Assembly: GCA_022649135.1 (NCBI GenBank) | Contig: JALCNP010000014.1 | Coordinates: 1 to 64,000 of the forward strand | DNA length: 64,000 bases | From: Bifidobacterium sp. | GTDB lineage: Bacteria > Actinomycetota > Actinomycetes > Actinomycetales > Bifidobacteriaceae | Direction: 5' to 3' | In this document: positions 39,674 through 50,300 of the stretch, in pieces | Layout of the letters: every line of letters starts with the position of its first letter | Numbering within the stretch: position 1 is the stretch's first letter | The notes under the pieces: model-generated | What the model was told of the DNA's origin: nothing | Seen by the model: the letters and a program-made list of their open reading frames with translations, nothing else | Databases searched by the model: none | Program-made: the position numbers and the translations under genes

Positions 39674-41551
39674 TCAGCGTTGCCGGCCTCTTTTGCTCTT
39701 TTTCTCCGCCTTGGGACCCTTCGCATGATGCTCGAGTGCGACGGGGATCGGCTCCACAGGCGCGATGGGAAGGATGACGGTAAGGGTCAGCCCGCCGCCC
39801 GGCGTCGTCGACGCACATGTGAAGCCGTGATGGGCCTTGACGACGGATCGGGCGATCGCCATCCCCAGGCCCGTTCCGCCCTTGAGGCGGGCCCGGGAGG
39901 GATCGGCGGTATAGAAACGTTCGAATATCTGGGATTGCGAGTCCTCCGGGACGCCGGGGCCGTGGTCGATGAATCGCATGACCGCATAGTTCATGCCGAT
40001 CCGCATGGACTGGCCGACCTCGACGGCCTGGAGAAAACGGCCGAGGGATCCGGCGTTCGACGGCATCCTCGTGAGGGATTCCGGGCTGATCGATGCGGTG
40101 AGAACCCCGAGGGCGATTTCCACGGCCGAATCCGGTGACGTATACCGGTGGATGTTGCCCACGATATTGGTCACGACCTGCCGCAGCCGCGACCCGTCCC
40201 CATCGAGGACGACGTCCGGCATCGCGCCGGGAGCGAAGTCCAGATGAACAGGGACCGTGCCCTGGGACGGGATCACGCGCACGCTTCCCTGGCGGATGCC
40301 CCTCTCGGGGTCCAACGCATGGAGATCGTCGGCGGCGTCATGGACCAGCGAGGTGAGGGGCACCTTCTGAGAGATGTCGATTCCGCGTCCCTCATCCAGC
40401 CTGGCCAGGGAGAGCAGATCCTCCACCAGCACGGTCATTCTGGTGCTGGATGCCTCGATGTGGCTGATCGACGCGTCGGCGCGCTCGAGAGCGCCGGGAA
40501 GATCGCGCTGCATCGTGTACAGCTCCGCATAGCCGTGCACGGCCGCCAGAGGGGTTCGCAGCTCATGGCTGGCATCGGAGACGAACCTCTTCATCTTCGA
40601 CGTCGTCTCCTCCTGCTCCCTGAAGCTGTGCTCGATGCGGGACAGCATGGTGTTCAGCGAAAGGGCAAGGGAACCGACCTCCGTGTTCTCCGGCGCAGAG
40701 GGGACGCGCTGGCTGAGATCTCCTCCGGCGATTTTCGCCGCCGTCTTCTCGATTCGCTTGAGGGGCAGAAGCGTGCGCTGGATCATGAGCGTCGCTATCA
40801 CCGCGCCGAGCAGAACGATCGCTATCCCCACCATGATGCAGTAGCGCGTCAGCGTGTTGACCGTATCGATCTGATCGCTGAGAGACAGGCCTATGTAGAC
40901 CACTCCCCCGACCTTTTTGGTGCTGTCGTCGACCTTCTCCACCCATTGCAGCGCCAGGACACGCCACGGCGCGTTCGCGGTCTCGACGGCCTGGCTGGAT
41001 ACGGCGCCCTTGCCCCGGGTGACCTGCGCCTGCGTGGTGAAAGGCTGCCCCAGCTGGACGTCGCCCATGGACCCGTTGGACGGCAGGCTGGGAACGGATA
41101 CGATCCCATCCTGAAGAACGGGCACGAGAGGGGTGACGATTATCCTGTCATTCGCATCACGGATCTGCAGGAAATAATCGTTTGGTCCGGCGACCGCCTG
41201 ATTGTTGTCCTTGCTCCGCAGATAGCCGATGTTGTTGTATACCAGCTCGGCCTGCTGCGCCAGCTGGGTGTCGGTCTTGTCAAGGAGATAGCTTCCCACG
41301 AACTGCCGTATGCACAAGGAGATGCTGGCCGCTCCGATGAGCAGCAGTATCAGCATGCAGGACACGAGCTTCGTGCTGAGGGGGACGGAGTCGAGCCATC
41401 CGAAAAGTATCGTTCTGAAACCGCGTTTCACCCGCCCCTGAGGGCGCGAGCCGTTCCCGGCGTCGTGGGGGGTCTGCCGACCGGCGGACGCCCGGTTCGT
41501 GTCGCCCTGGACCGGCGGGCTGCTGATTGCTGGCTGCTGCGGATTCATCAC
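39674..41551 (-). CDS. Sensor histidine kinase
   Basis: 625 residues. A polar N-terminus precedes TM1 (about 60-82), an extracytoplasmic sensor segment (about 85-235) and TM2 (about 237-257). A HAMP domain (PLKRIEKTAAKIAGGDLSQRV) and the dimerisation domain with phospho-acceptor His329 in FVSDASHELRTPL come next. The catalytic ATPase domain has N-box VVTNIVGNIHRYT, G1 DHGPGVP and G2 GTGLGMAIA. It signals to the adjacent response regulator, from which it is only 5 bp away. The stimulus is unknown. Confidence 0.95.
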   Translation of the reverse strand: MMNPQQPAISSPPVQGDTNRASAGRQTPHDAGNGSRPQGRVKRGFRTILFGWLDSVPLSTKLVSCMLILLLIGAASISLCIRQFVGSYLLDKTDTQLAQQAELVYNNIGYLRSKDNNQAVAGPNDYFLQIRDANDRIIVTPLVPVLQDGIVSVPSLPSNGSMGDVQLGQPFTTQAQVTRGKGAVSSQAVETANAPWRVLALQWVEKVDDSTKKVGGVVYIGLSLSDQIDTVNTLTRYCIMVGIAIVLLGAVIATLMIQRTLLPLKRIEKTAAKIAGGDLSQRVPSAPENTEVGSLALSLNTMLSRIEHSFREQEETTSKMKRFVSDASHELRTPLAAVHGYAELYTMQRDLPGALERADASISHIEASSTRMTVLVEDLLSLARLDEGRGIDISQKVPLTSLVHDAADDLHALDPERGIRQGSVRVIPSQGTVPVHLDFAPGAMPDVVLDGDGSRLRQVVTNIVGNIHRYTSPDSAVEIALGVLTASISPESLTRMPSNAGSLGRFLQAVEVGQSMRIGMNYAVMRFIDHGPGVPEDSQSQIFERFYTADPSRARLKGGTGLGMAIARSVVKAHHGFTCASTTPGGGLTLTVILPIAPVEPIPVALEHHAKGPKAEKKSKRGRQR

Positions 41552-41556
41552 ACACC

Positions 41557-42303
41557 TTATGCGTTCTTGGGCTCTCGAATCATGTATCCGATGCCTCGCT
41601 TGGTCTCGATCAGGGGAGTTACCTTGTGCGTGGCTCCCGTGCCGTCATCGATCTCGATGCCGTCCACCTTCTTGCGCAGATAAGAGATGTATGATTCGAC
41701 GATCGCGGCGTCGCCCCCCCAATCGTATTGCCAGACGTGATCGAGTATCTGAGCCTTCGACAGGACGCGCCCCTCGTTGTCCATGAGATAGCGCAGGAGC
41801 TTGTACTCCGTGGGGCTCAGATCGATGGGCTGACCGGCGCGGGTCACGTCGTGGGAGTCCTCGTTGATCTCGAGATCGGCCACGCGAATGATCGGATCGT
41901 CCTCGACCTGCTCGTGGGTTCGGCGCAGGATGGCCCGGATCCGGGCCACGACCTCCTCGAGGCTGAAGGGCTTCGTCACATAGTCGTCGCCGCCCACGGT
42001 GAGCCCCATGACCTTGTCCTGGGTGTCGTCGCGTGCGGTGAGGAACAGCACGGGTGCGTTGATGCCACCCTGCCGTATTCGCCGCGTCACGGTGAAGCCG
42101 TCGATGTCGGGCAGCATGACGTCAAGGACTATCAGATCGGGCTGGGTTTTTTCGATGACCTCTATGGCCTCGGATCCGGAGGCGGCCGTCGCCACCTCGA
42201 AGCCGGCGAAATGCAGGGAGGCGACCAGAAGCTCTCGGATCGAGGGCTCGTCGTCGACTACAACGATTGATGCTTCAATTGGTTTGCTCATGGTTTTTAG
42301 CAT
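41557..42303 (-). CDS. OmpR/PhoB-family response regulator
   Basis: 248 residues. The receiver domain has the acidic pair DDE (17-19), phospho-acceptor Asp61 in LIVLDVMLPDIDG and the conserved Lys in DDYVTKPFSLEE. The C-terminal winged helix has DLSPTEYKLLRYLMDNEGRVLSKAQILDHVW. The start is uncertain. ATG 42303 has GGAG close by; ATG 42291 gives MSKPIEAS. The gene begins inside the 3' end of the TPM-protein gene (29-bp overlap), so translation is probably coupled. Confidence 0.95.
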   Translation of the reverse strand: MLKTMSKPIEASIVVVDDEPSIRELLVASLHFAGFEVATAASGSEAIEVIEKTQPDLIVLDVMLPDIDGFTVTRRIRQGGINAPVLFLTARDDTQDKVMGLTVGGDDYVTKPFSLEEVVARIRAILRRTHEQVEDDPIIRVADLEINEDSHDVTRAGQPIDLSPTEYKLLRYLMDNEGRVLSKAQILDHVWQYDWGGDAAIVESYISYLRKKVDGIEIDDGTGATHKVTPLIETKRGIGYMIREPKNA

Positions 42304-43246
42304 CGCTCCGTTCTCTGGAGGTTTCCTGAATACCCACTGAATCTTCGTCAACAATGGGATGACGGGACTCAGAAGGCGCCCCGCGGCGGGCATGCCTTCT
42401 ACGGCGTCCGTCTCCGGGGACGGCCCCGGCAGGGCGCGAGGTCCTTTGCGCCGGACGGTGATCCCTGCGACCGCGCTGTCCGCCCTGATGCCGTCCTCCG
42501 CGGCGGCGGCGACGACGGACGACTCCGGCGACAACGACGATCAGGAGGATAGCAAGCACCCCCCCGAAGATCGCCACGCCGATGGTGCTGGCCCGTGAAT
42601 TCGTCGAGGTCTTCTTCGCGGTGACGATCTCGTTCATCATGGCGATGGCGGAGCCGGACCAGTCGGGGTCATTGTCGGTGTTCAGGGGCTTGAGGGCCGC
42701 GCTGGACAAGGCGTCGACGGTGGATTTTCTGCTCAGCCATTCATCGGAATTGGGCGAAACGGCGACGACCAGGCTTCCGTCGCTCGACGCGACGGCAAGC
42801 AGCACCGTGTTGGGTTGGGGGTCCGTCGAGCGCAACAGGTCGGAAGCCCATTTTTCGGCGGATACCTTGCTGTTGAACGAGGAAAGGTAGAGAAGCCTGA
42901 CACTGACCCCGGTGCTTTTCTTCGTTCGGGAGATCGCATCCGTGACGGATGAGACGTTGGACCCCAGCAGATTCTCGGTGTCCGTAATGCTGTCGGTGGC
43001 GATAAGACGGCTGGACGACGACGGACTCGAGCTCGGACTCGAGCTCGGACTCGAGCTCGCGGCAAAGCAGTTCGGCACGACGGACACGATCATCAGAGCC
43101 GCGAGGAAGACGCCGCACAGGGCAGGAACGACACGACGCGACCGCCGCGCCACGCCTCGCATGAGCGGGACACGCGAATACACGGCGGATCTGAAGGTCT
43201 CGACCACAGCGTTGCCATGGTCGCATTCATCGGACAACAATCGCAT
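42275..43246 (-). CDS. TPM-domain membrane protein
   Basis: 323 residues. A likely signal sequence is VVPALCGVFLAALMIVSVVPNCFA (about 39-62). It is followed by a Ser-Ser-Ser-Pro repeat (about 64-79), then a TPM/YgcG-like domain (about 85-225) with SSDGSLVVAVSPNS and WSGSAIAMM. A transmembrane helix (about 233-253) and a cytoplasmic Arg/Gly-rich tail finish the protein. AAGGTGG supports 43246; Met at 43162 is a shorter option. It leads an operon with a two-component system, suggesting an envelope role. That is inference. Confidence 0.8.
   Translation of the reverse strand: MRLLSDECDHGNAVVETFRSAVYSRVPLMRGVARRSRRVVPALCGVFLAALMIVSVVPNCFAASSSPSSSPSSSPSSSSRLIATDSITDTENLLGSNVSSVTDAISRTKKSTGVSVRLLYLSSFNSKVSAEKWASDLLRSTDPQPNTVLLAVASSDGSLVVAVSPNSDEWLSRKSTVDALSSAALKPLNTDNDPDWSGSAIAMMNEIVTAKKTSTNSRASTIGVAIFGGVLAILLIVVVAGVVRRRRRRGGRHQGGQRGRRDHRPAQRTSRPAGAVPGDGRRRRHARRGAPSESRHPIVDEDSVGIQETSRERSDAKNHEQTN
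43023..43061. repeat. 12-bp tandem repeat encoding Ser-Ser-Ser-Pro
   Basis: GGACTCGAGCTC is repeated about 3.3 times. The period is a multiple of three, so copy-number change lengthens the linker after the signal peptide without shifting frame. Confidence 0.85.
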
Positions 43247-43317
43247 ACCGTCCACCTTAGCGGCCGGGTCCAACCATCCACGGCCGCCGATAACGATCCA
43301 TAAAGGGAAAGGTAATG

Positions 43318-43614
43318 ATGATGGCTCAATTTCAAGTCGATTCGGACACCGTCGCCGCGTCGGGCAACGCCGTGAGCGCATCCGTGAGCGCGATCCGCGA
43401 GGCCGTGGGCGCAATGTACGCGAATCTCGGCAATCTGCAGGAGGTCTGGACCGGCGCGGCGGCCACGCAGTTCGCAGCGGCGGCGGCTCAGTGGCGCGGC
43501 GCCCAACAGCAGATGGAGACGTCCCTCGAGGCAATCCAGCAATCCCTCAGCCATGCCTCGACGCTGTACAGCGATGCGGAGAACAGGGCATCGCGCCTGT
43601 TTACCACATCCTGA
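43318..43614 (+). CDS. WXG100-family protein (EsxA-like)
   Basis: 98 residues of two predicted helices around a Trp-x-Gly turn (EVWTGAAATQF, about residue 45). This matches the size and pattern of type VII secreted WXG100 proteins. No signal peptide. Three Met codons in a row exist; AAAGG ending at 43312 best fits the second or third. No EssC/EccC ATPase lies nearby, so export cannot be shown here. It is transcribed divergently from the TPM/two-component operon. Confidence 0.88.
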   Translation: MMAQFQVDSDTVAASGNAVSASVSAIREAVGAMYANLGNLQEVWTGAAATQFAAAAAQWRGAQQQMETSLEAIQQSLSHASTLYSDAENRASRLFTTS

Positions 43615-43815
43615 CGGCAGGAGCGCGGCGGGGTGTGAACGAAATCCGCTCTCATACCACACCCATCGCACGGGCATATCCCCGACCGATACTCGGACGT
43701 CCCTCCCGTTCCTTCGTCCCGGCGGATGCGTCTGCCCGAGGATGCGACCGGGAGCGACGCACCTCTTGCCGTGCGAATACCGTGTGCCGGGCGAATACGG
43801 ACGGGAATCGGATAA

Positions 43816-43862
43816 GGCGAGGGGGAGGAATCGCAGACGTGCTACGATTCCTCCCCCTCGCC
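43816..43862. terminator. Terminator between WXG100 gene and groEL
   Basis: A perfect 18-bp stem (43816-43833 with 43845-43862) with an 11-base loop lies between convergent genes. The remainder of the 43615-43911 gap shows no gene. Confidence 0.8.
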
Positions 43863-43911
43863 CGAATCATGCGCATATGTAATTCTTATGCGCTATACGG
43901 TTCCGTGTCCG

Positions 43912-45615
<1,704 letters not shown>

Positions 45616-45642
45616 TTATCACTCTCATGTCCCGAGTGCTAA
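45616..45642 (-). promoter_or_regulatory. CIRCE element 1 (HrcA operator)
   Basis: TTATCACTC-N9-GAGTGCTAA; one mismatch to the CIRCE consensus TTAGCACTC-N9-GAGTGCTAA. It lies 76 bp upstream of groEL. Confidence 0.85.
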
Positions 45643-45650
45643 TTGGGAGA

Positions 45651-45677
45651 TTAGCACTCTATCCGCCGGAGTGCCAA
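45651..45677 (-). promoter_or_regulatory. CIRCE element 2 (HrcA operator)
   Basis: TTAGCACTC-N9-GAGTGCCAA; one mismatch to consensus. Its outer arm supplies TTGGCA on the minus strand, a plausible -35 box, so HrcA would block the groEL promoter directly. Confidence 0.85.
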
Positions 45678-45709
45678 CCGTCATTGTGGCGATTGCGCTC
45701 TTGGCATGA

Positions 45710-45738
45710 AAAGACCCCGGTGAATCACCGGGGTCTTT
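45710..45738 (-). terminator. Rho-independent terminator of cspA
   Basis: A 13-bp stem (45710-45722 with 45726-45738) and 3-base loop, followed by TTTT on the minus strand, 25 bp after the cold-shock gene. Confidence 0.9.
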
Positions 45739-45763
45739 CTCGACGACTAACGAAGTGTCGAAT

Positions 45764-45967
45764 TCAGAGCTTCACGACCGAAGTGGCCTGCAGACCCTTG
45801 GGACCGCGCTCAGCTTCAAATTCAACCTTGTCTCCGTCTTCGAGCTTCTTGAATCCTTCGGATTGAATCACGGAATAGTGGACGAAAACGTCCTCGCTTC
45901 CGTCATCGGGGTCGATGAAACCGAACCCTTTACCCGCGTTGAAGAATTTCACGGTACCCTGTGTCAT
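45764..45967 (-). CDS. cspA: Cold-shock protein CspA family
   Basis: 67 residues, a minimal cold-shock domain with RNP1 KGFGFIDP and RNP2 VFVHYS. It is a single-stranded RNA/DNA chaperone. GAGGG about 10 bases upstream serves as ribosome site. The 171-bp upstream gap gives room for a long leader typical of csp mRNAs, but no recognised thermosensor motif is seen. Confidence 0.96.
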   Translation of the reverse strand: MTQGTVKFFNAGKGFGFIDPDDGSEDVFVHYSVIQSEGFKKLEDGDKVEFEAERGPKGLQATSVVKL

Positions 45968-46138
45968 AATCAGTTATCCCTCGTTCAATTGCCGCGCATG
46001 CATTTCTTACTTCGAAGCTCGATTGATTTCCAGCTCCATCGCCACGCGACTGAAACATTATTGTAGTGTCTCTGCGCAAAGAAAACGCCGGGCGACACAC
46101 AAAATATTCGCCTACAGCGGAAAAATGGGTCACCGCGG

Positions 46139-46792
46139 TCACTGCAGCAGAACCACGACCACGGGACTGGCGATGTTGCCGACCTGCTCGACCTGGCTGA
46201 TCCCCAGCGTGCTCGCCACATCCTGCGCGGTGGCCTTGTCGGTCTCGTTCTGGTACCAGACCACGGATGTCGTGGGGACCTGCCCCGTGGGATTGTCCGC
46301 CGATACGTTGGTGTACCCGTCACCGGTCAGAATCTTCGCCTTCTGAGCGGCATACCCGGTTATTCCCGTGGCGTTGATCACGCGCACCGCGGACGACTTG
46401 TTCACACTCTGGACGGTCTGCGTCGCGCTCGCGGACGAACTGCCGTCCGTCGACGCCGACGCCGTGGCCGATGATGAGGACGCGGAGGAGGAAGCCGTCT
46501 TCTTGGCGCCCGCGCTCTTGTCCGACTTCGTGGACGTGGACCGCGAAGCCGCCTGGGAGCTCGACCCGGACGCCTGCCAGGGGAACCGTATCTTCCCGGC
46601 CTCGCCGGAGAACAGCCCCCAGGCGAGCATGCCCAGCAGGGCGGCGACGACAACCACCACAACGAAGGGGATCACGCGGGCCGCCACCGACATGTTCCCC
46701 CGATGAACGCCAACCGGACCCGCCGGAGGATTGTCAAACACATCCTTCGGATACGATGTGCCATCGTTTCGATCATTGCGCGCCATGTTCAT
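46139..46792 (-). CDS. LytR C-terminal (LytR_C) domain membrane protein
   Basis: 217 residues. The cytoplasmic N-terminus is followed by a transmembrane helix (about 38-62), a Ser/Ala/Thr-rich low-complexity linker (about 75-130) and a LytR_C domain: VRVINATGITGYAAQKAKILTGDGYTNVSADN ... TTSVVWYQNETDKATAQDVASTLG. This domain occurs at the surface of actinobacteria, often fused to LytR-CpsA-Psr enzymes; here it stands alone. AGGAAGGG supports start 46792. The role is unknown, probably envelope-related. Confidence 0.85.
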   Translation of the reverse strand: MNMARNDRNDGTSYPKDVFDNPPAGPVGVHRGNMSVAARVIPFVVVVVVAALLGMLAWGLFSGEAGKIRFPWQASGSSSQAASRSTSTKSDKSAGAKKTASSSASSSSATASASTDGSSSASATQTVQSVNKSSAVRVINATGITGYAAQKAKILTGDGYTNVSADNPTGQVPTTSVVWYQNETDKATAQDVASTLGISQVEQVGNIASPVVVVLLQ

Positions 46793-46950
46793 CCCTTCCT
46801 GTTACTACCACCCGAGTGTAATGCCACCCCACCCGCCAGAGGGAAACGCCACGAGGCCTGTACGGGATGTACACAGCCGGGTACGGTGCGAGCGGGTTCC
46901 GCACGAAGGCGCCGATGGCATTATTCGCATGGGCCTCTACAGTGGGTGTC

Positions 46951-47676
46951 ATGACTCATTCTCCCGTGAAACCCCTATCGCAGCTCGTCGAGGCAGGCTG
47001 GGCGCAGGCCCTGTCGGGCGTCGAACCCAACATCCACGCAATGGGGGACTTTCTACGCGACGAACTGGCCGCCGGACGCCGATACCTGCCCGCAAGCCAC
47101 AACATACTGCGGGCGTTCACGATCCCCTTCGACGGCATCAAGGTTCTGATCGTGGGCCAGGACCCATATCCGACTCCGGGCCATCCCGTCGGTCTGAGCT
47201 TTTGCGTCGCGCCCGACGTACATCCCCTTCCCAAGAGCCTGGTCAACATATTCAAGGAGCTGCACGACGACCTGAACGTCCCCGAGCCCGCGAACGGAGA
47301 TCTGACCCCGTGGACCAGGCAGGGGGTGATGCTTCTCAACCGTTGTCTGACGGTGCAGGTCGGACGGCCGAACAGCCATCAGGGCAAAGGGTGGGAGATC
47401 GTCACCCAGGCCGCCATTGAGGCGCTCAACGCCCGCACCGACGCCGACGGAAGGCCCCGTCCCCTCGTCGCCATACTCTGGGGCCGCAACGCCCAGAACC
47501 TGGAGCCCCTGCTCACCAACGCCTACATCATCAAATCCCCCCACCCCAGCCCCTTGTCCGCATCTCGGGGATTCTTCGGCTCGAAACCCTTCTCCCGAGC
47601 CAACGCCGCACTCGAAAGGGCCGGGGAGAGCCCCGTGAACTGGGAGCTTCCCTCAGGAGACTCTCACCGACGGTAG
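46951..47676 (+). CDS. ung: Uracil-DNA glycosylase (family 1)
   Basis: 241 residues. The catalytic water-activating loop GQDPYPT (69-75, Asp71) is present. The uracil pocket is [19 protein letters not shown] and the DNA-intercalating HPSPLSA (198-204) complete the family 1 signature. It removes uracil from DNA in base-excision repair. The ATG at 46951 was chosen as it starts the conserved region; the Shine-Dalgarno is weak, and codons upstream give unrelated sequence. Confidence 0.97.
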   Translation: MTHSPVKPLSQLVEAGWAQALSGVEPNIHAMGDFLRDELAAGRRYLPASHNILRAFTIPFDGIKVLIVGQDPYPTPGHPVGLSFCVAPDVHPLPKSLVNIFKELHDDLNVPEPANGDLTPWTRQGVMLLNRCLTVQVGRPNSHQGKGWEIVTQAAIEALNARTDADGRPRPLVAILWGRNAQNLEPLLTNAYIIKSPHPSPLSASRGFFGSKPFSRANAALERAGESPVNWELPSGDSHRR

Positions 47677-47749
47677 CTACAATGCTGAAAACGACAAAGA
47701 ACAACCAAACACCGAAAGCACAAACACACTCCCGATAGAGTAGATAACC

Positions 47750-48820
47750 ATGGCCTTATTCCCACCGCAACCGCAAGTCCCATCACCGTCCCCCTCCGCC
47801 GGGGGCGCCCCGTCGCAGTCGGCCTACGCGATTTCACCCGACGACGTCGCGCTCGCCCGTCAGCTGGCGGACCGCATACGCTCCCGCTTCGCGCTCACCC
47901 TGGTGGGTCAGGACGCACTGCGCGAATCCCTCATCGCCACTCTCATAGCCGGGGGCCACATCCTGATCGAATCCGTACCCGGGCTGGCGAAGACCACGGC
48001 CGCGCAGACTCTGGCGACCTCCGTCTCCGGCAGCTTCAAGCGGGTCCAGTGCACTCCCGATCTCATGCCCTCGGATCTGGTCGGCACGCAGGTCTTCGAT
48101 TTCTCGTCCCAGAAGTTTACGACCCAGATCGGGCCGATTCATGCCAACTTCGTGCTTCTGGACGAGATCAACCGCTCAAACGCGAAAACGCAGTCCGCCA
48201 TGCTCGAGGCCATGGCCGAAGGCGCCACCACCATCGGCGGCGAGCGCATCGCCCTTCCCCGCCCGTTCATGGTGATAGCCACCGAGAACCCCATAGAGGA
48301 GGAGGGCACCTTCACCCTGCCCGAAGCCCAGCTCGACCGCTTCATGATGAAGGCCGTGATGACCTACCCCACCGCGGAGGAGGAGCAGAGCATGCTCGCC
48401 ATGCTCATGGGCCGGGGGTCGGACACCGTGAACATGGATGCGCTGGGGTCCGACGTCATCTCCATCCACAACGTGGACTTCCTCAGAAGAACGGCCCGGC
48501 AGGTGCATGTCTCCGATTCGATCATGCGCTATGCGGTCGATATCGTCTCCACCTCCCGTGGTTCGGGAAGCCACCCGGTCCAGGGCCTTGCCTCCCTGGT
48601 GAGACTCGGGGCAAGCCCCAGGGCCTCCATAGCGCTGATGCGCGTGGGCCAGGCGAACGCCCTGCTGGCGGGACGCGACTACGTGATTCCCGAAGACGTC
48701 AGGAAATTCTCGCATGAGGTTCTGCGCCACCGCATCATACTGACGTTCGAGGCTCTCGCGGATGGGGCGTCAACCGACCAGGTCATCGATTCCATCGTGC
48801 AGGCGGTTCCCGTCCCATGA
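47750..48820 (+). CDS. MoxR-family AAA+ ATPase
   Basis: 356 residues. The MoxR core has Walker A ESVPGLAKTT, Walker B FVLLDEINRSNAKTQSAMLEAM, IEEEGTFTLPEAQLDRFMMK with the Arg finger region, and a C-terminal helical lid. MoxR proteins act as chaperones that activate vWA partners. It is the first gene of a six-gene overlapping operon. No clear ribosome site precedes the ATG. Its stop overlaps the next start (ATGA). Confidence 0.95.
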   Translation: MALFPPQPQVPSPSPSAGGAPSQSAYAISPDDVALARQLADRIRSRFALTLVGQDALRESLIATLIAGGHILIESVPGLAKTTAAQTLATSVSGSFKRVQCTPDLMPSDLVGTQVFDFSSQKFTTQIGPIHANFVLLDEINRSNAKTQSAMLEAMAEGATTIGGERIALPRPFMVIATENPIEEEGTFTLPEAQLDRFMMKAVMTYPTAEEEQSMLAMLMGRGSDTVNMDALGSDVISIHNVDFLRRTARQVHVSDSIMRYAVDIVSTSRGSGSHPVQGLASLVRLGASPRASIALMRVGQANALLAGRDYVIPEDVRKFSHEVLRHRIILTFEALADGASTDQVIDSIVQAVPVP

Positions 48821-49767
48821 TCCGCTCTTCGCAACATGCGGCTGCGACACGGCGCAAGATAGAGGCGCTCGGAACATCCCTGAGCCTTCCCACGGTGCGA
48901 AGGGCGCTGGGCGTGCTGGAGGGCGAGCACTCCTCGGACAGACGTCTCGGCAGCGATGACGTCATGGACATACGCGCCTACACGCCGGAGGACGAGGCCC
49001 GGCGGATCGATTGGAAAACCAGCGCCCGGGCAGGACGGCCCATGATCGTGCAGCGGGAGCGCCTGGTCACCTCCCGCGTGTGGCTGCTCCTGGACGTCGG
49101 CCGCGAAATGACCGGCCTGTGCCCCTCGGGCGAACGGGCCTACGAGGTGGCGGCCAATGCGCTTCGCATGTTCGCGGCCCTGAGTCTGCGCCGCTCCGAT
49201 GACCTTTCTCTGGTTCTCGCGGATTCGGCGAGCATCACCCGAGTTCCTTTTCACGGCGGGTTCGCGCAGTTCGAGCGCACTCTCGACACGGCCCTCGACG
49301 GCACGGGGAAAAACCCTCGCAACATGGACGCCCTGCTGACATACGCGAGAAGAATCGCAGACCGCGAATCCCTTGTCGTCGTGGCAACAGACGAGCGGGC
49401 CGTGCAGGAACGTCACTTCCATGACATCCGGCTCATCGCACATGCCCATCCCGTCGTCATGGTCGACGTGGCCACCGCGAACCCCTTCGTTCCCCACGCC
49501 GGGCTTCGCGTGGCGGACGGGGTCTCGCACCGCCGCGTCCCTGCGTTCCTCATCGACCACAGGGCGGCGCAGGAGGTGCATTCCCATCGGGAATACGCCG
49601 CGGCGGCCCTCCAGCACGAGCTTGACCATTACGGATCGCGCGTGATCCGAGCGGAATCAAGCGAGCGAATGTTCGCGAACTTCATCGGGATCCTTTCGCG
49701 CGGCGTCGACCAGCGCGGCCGCGACCGGCTCGGCGGAACCGGCATACCGATGGTGAAGGGCGCATGA
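48817..49767 (+). CDS. DUF58 domain protein
   Basis: 316 residues. The DUF58 signature IRAYTPEDEARRIDWKTSARAGRPMIVQRE is clear. A vWA-like fold follows (VWLLLDVGREM), with an incomplete metal site. No strong transmembrane segment, so probably a soluble partner of the MoxR ATPase. Four-base overlaps on both sides show tight translational coupling. Confidence 0.92.
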   Translation: MIRSSQHAAATRRKIEALGTSLSLPTVRRALGVLEGEHSSDRRLGSDDVMDIRAYTPEDEARRIDWKTSARAGRPMIVQRERLVTSRVWLLLDVGREMTGLCPSGERAYEVAANALRMFAALSLRRSDDLSLVLADSASITRVPFHGGFAQFERTLDTALDGTGKNPRNMDALLTYARRIADRESLVVVATDERAVQERHFHDIRLIAHAHPVVMVDVATANPFVPHAGLRVADGVSHRRVPAFLIDHRAAQEVHSHREYAAAALQHELDHYGSRVIRAESSERMFANFIGILSRGVDQRGRDRLGGTGIPMVKGA

Positions 49768-50300
49768 TGACCATGCTTCTCGTGGCGCAGAACACGCAGA
49801 ACTATAAGCCCGCGCAGCAGCTCGGGGGAACGCCGACACTGGTCGCCGCACTGCTGGCCTGCATCGTTCTCGCAGCACTTCTCATCCTTGCGGTGGTGCT
49901 GCTCTCCCGACCTCGGAGGGGCCGCACACGACAGAGACCGCGCGGGGTGCACAACGGTATGTCGGCGAACACGGTGTGGCGAGAACGAATCGGATCCATC
50001 GTCGACCGTTACGAGGCCGGGGACGTGACCCGGGATGAGGCGTTCTCGCTTCTCGCCGAAACCGCGCGGGACTTCGCAACCGCCTCCAGCGGGAGGGATA
50101 TGAGCGCCCACACCCTTTACGATCTGAGCATCGAGCCACGCCACCGGTTGAACAAACGCGGGCTGGATCTGCTGCGGCAAACGATCCGCGCCCTGTACCC
50201 GGCCGAATTCGCCGATGAGCGCCACAATGAGTCCGCGCGACGGACGACGGTGCAGCAGGCGGCGGAATGGGTGTCGACGCTTGTCGAAAGGTGGCGCTGA
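49764..50300 (+). CDS. Small single-helix membrane protein of the MoxR/vWA operon
   Basis: 178 residues. A transmembrane helix (about 25-48) is followed by a basic RPRRGRTRQRPR stretch and a cytoplasmic helical domain. It holds the position occupied by DUF4381-like BatC/D-type proteins in other Bat operons, but I cannot assign it to that family by sequence. It overlaps the DUF58 gene by four bases. Confidence 0.8.
   Translation: MMTMLLVAQNTQNYKPAQQLGGTPTLVAALLACIVLAALLILAVVLLSRPRRGRTRQRPRGVHNGMSANTVWRERIGSIVDRYEAGDVTRDEAFSLLAETARDFATASSGRDMSAHTLYDLSIEPRHRLNKRGLDLLRQTIRALYPAEFADERHNESARRTTVQQAAEWVSTLVERWR

Noticed and set aside
42275..43534. Longer TPM protein starting at 43534
   Set aside because: The first 96 residues are antisense to the WXG100 gene and are Arg/Pro-rich nonsense; 43246 has a good ribosome site.
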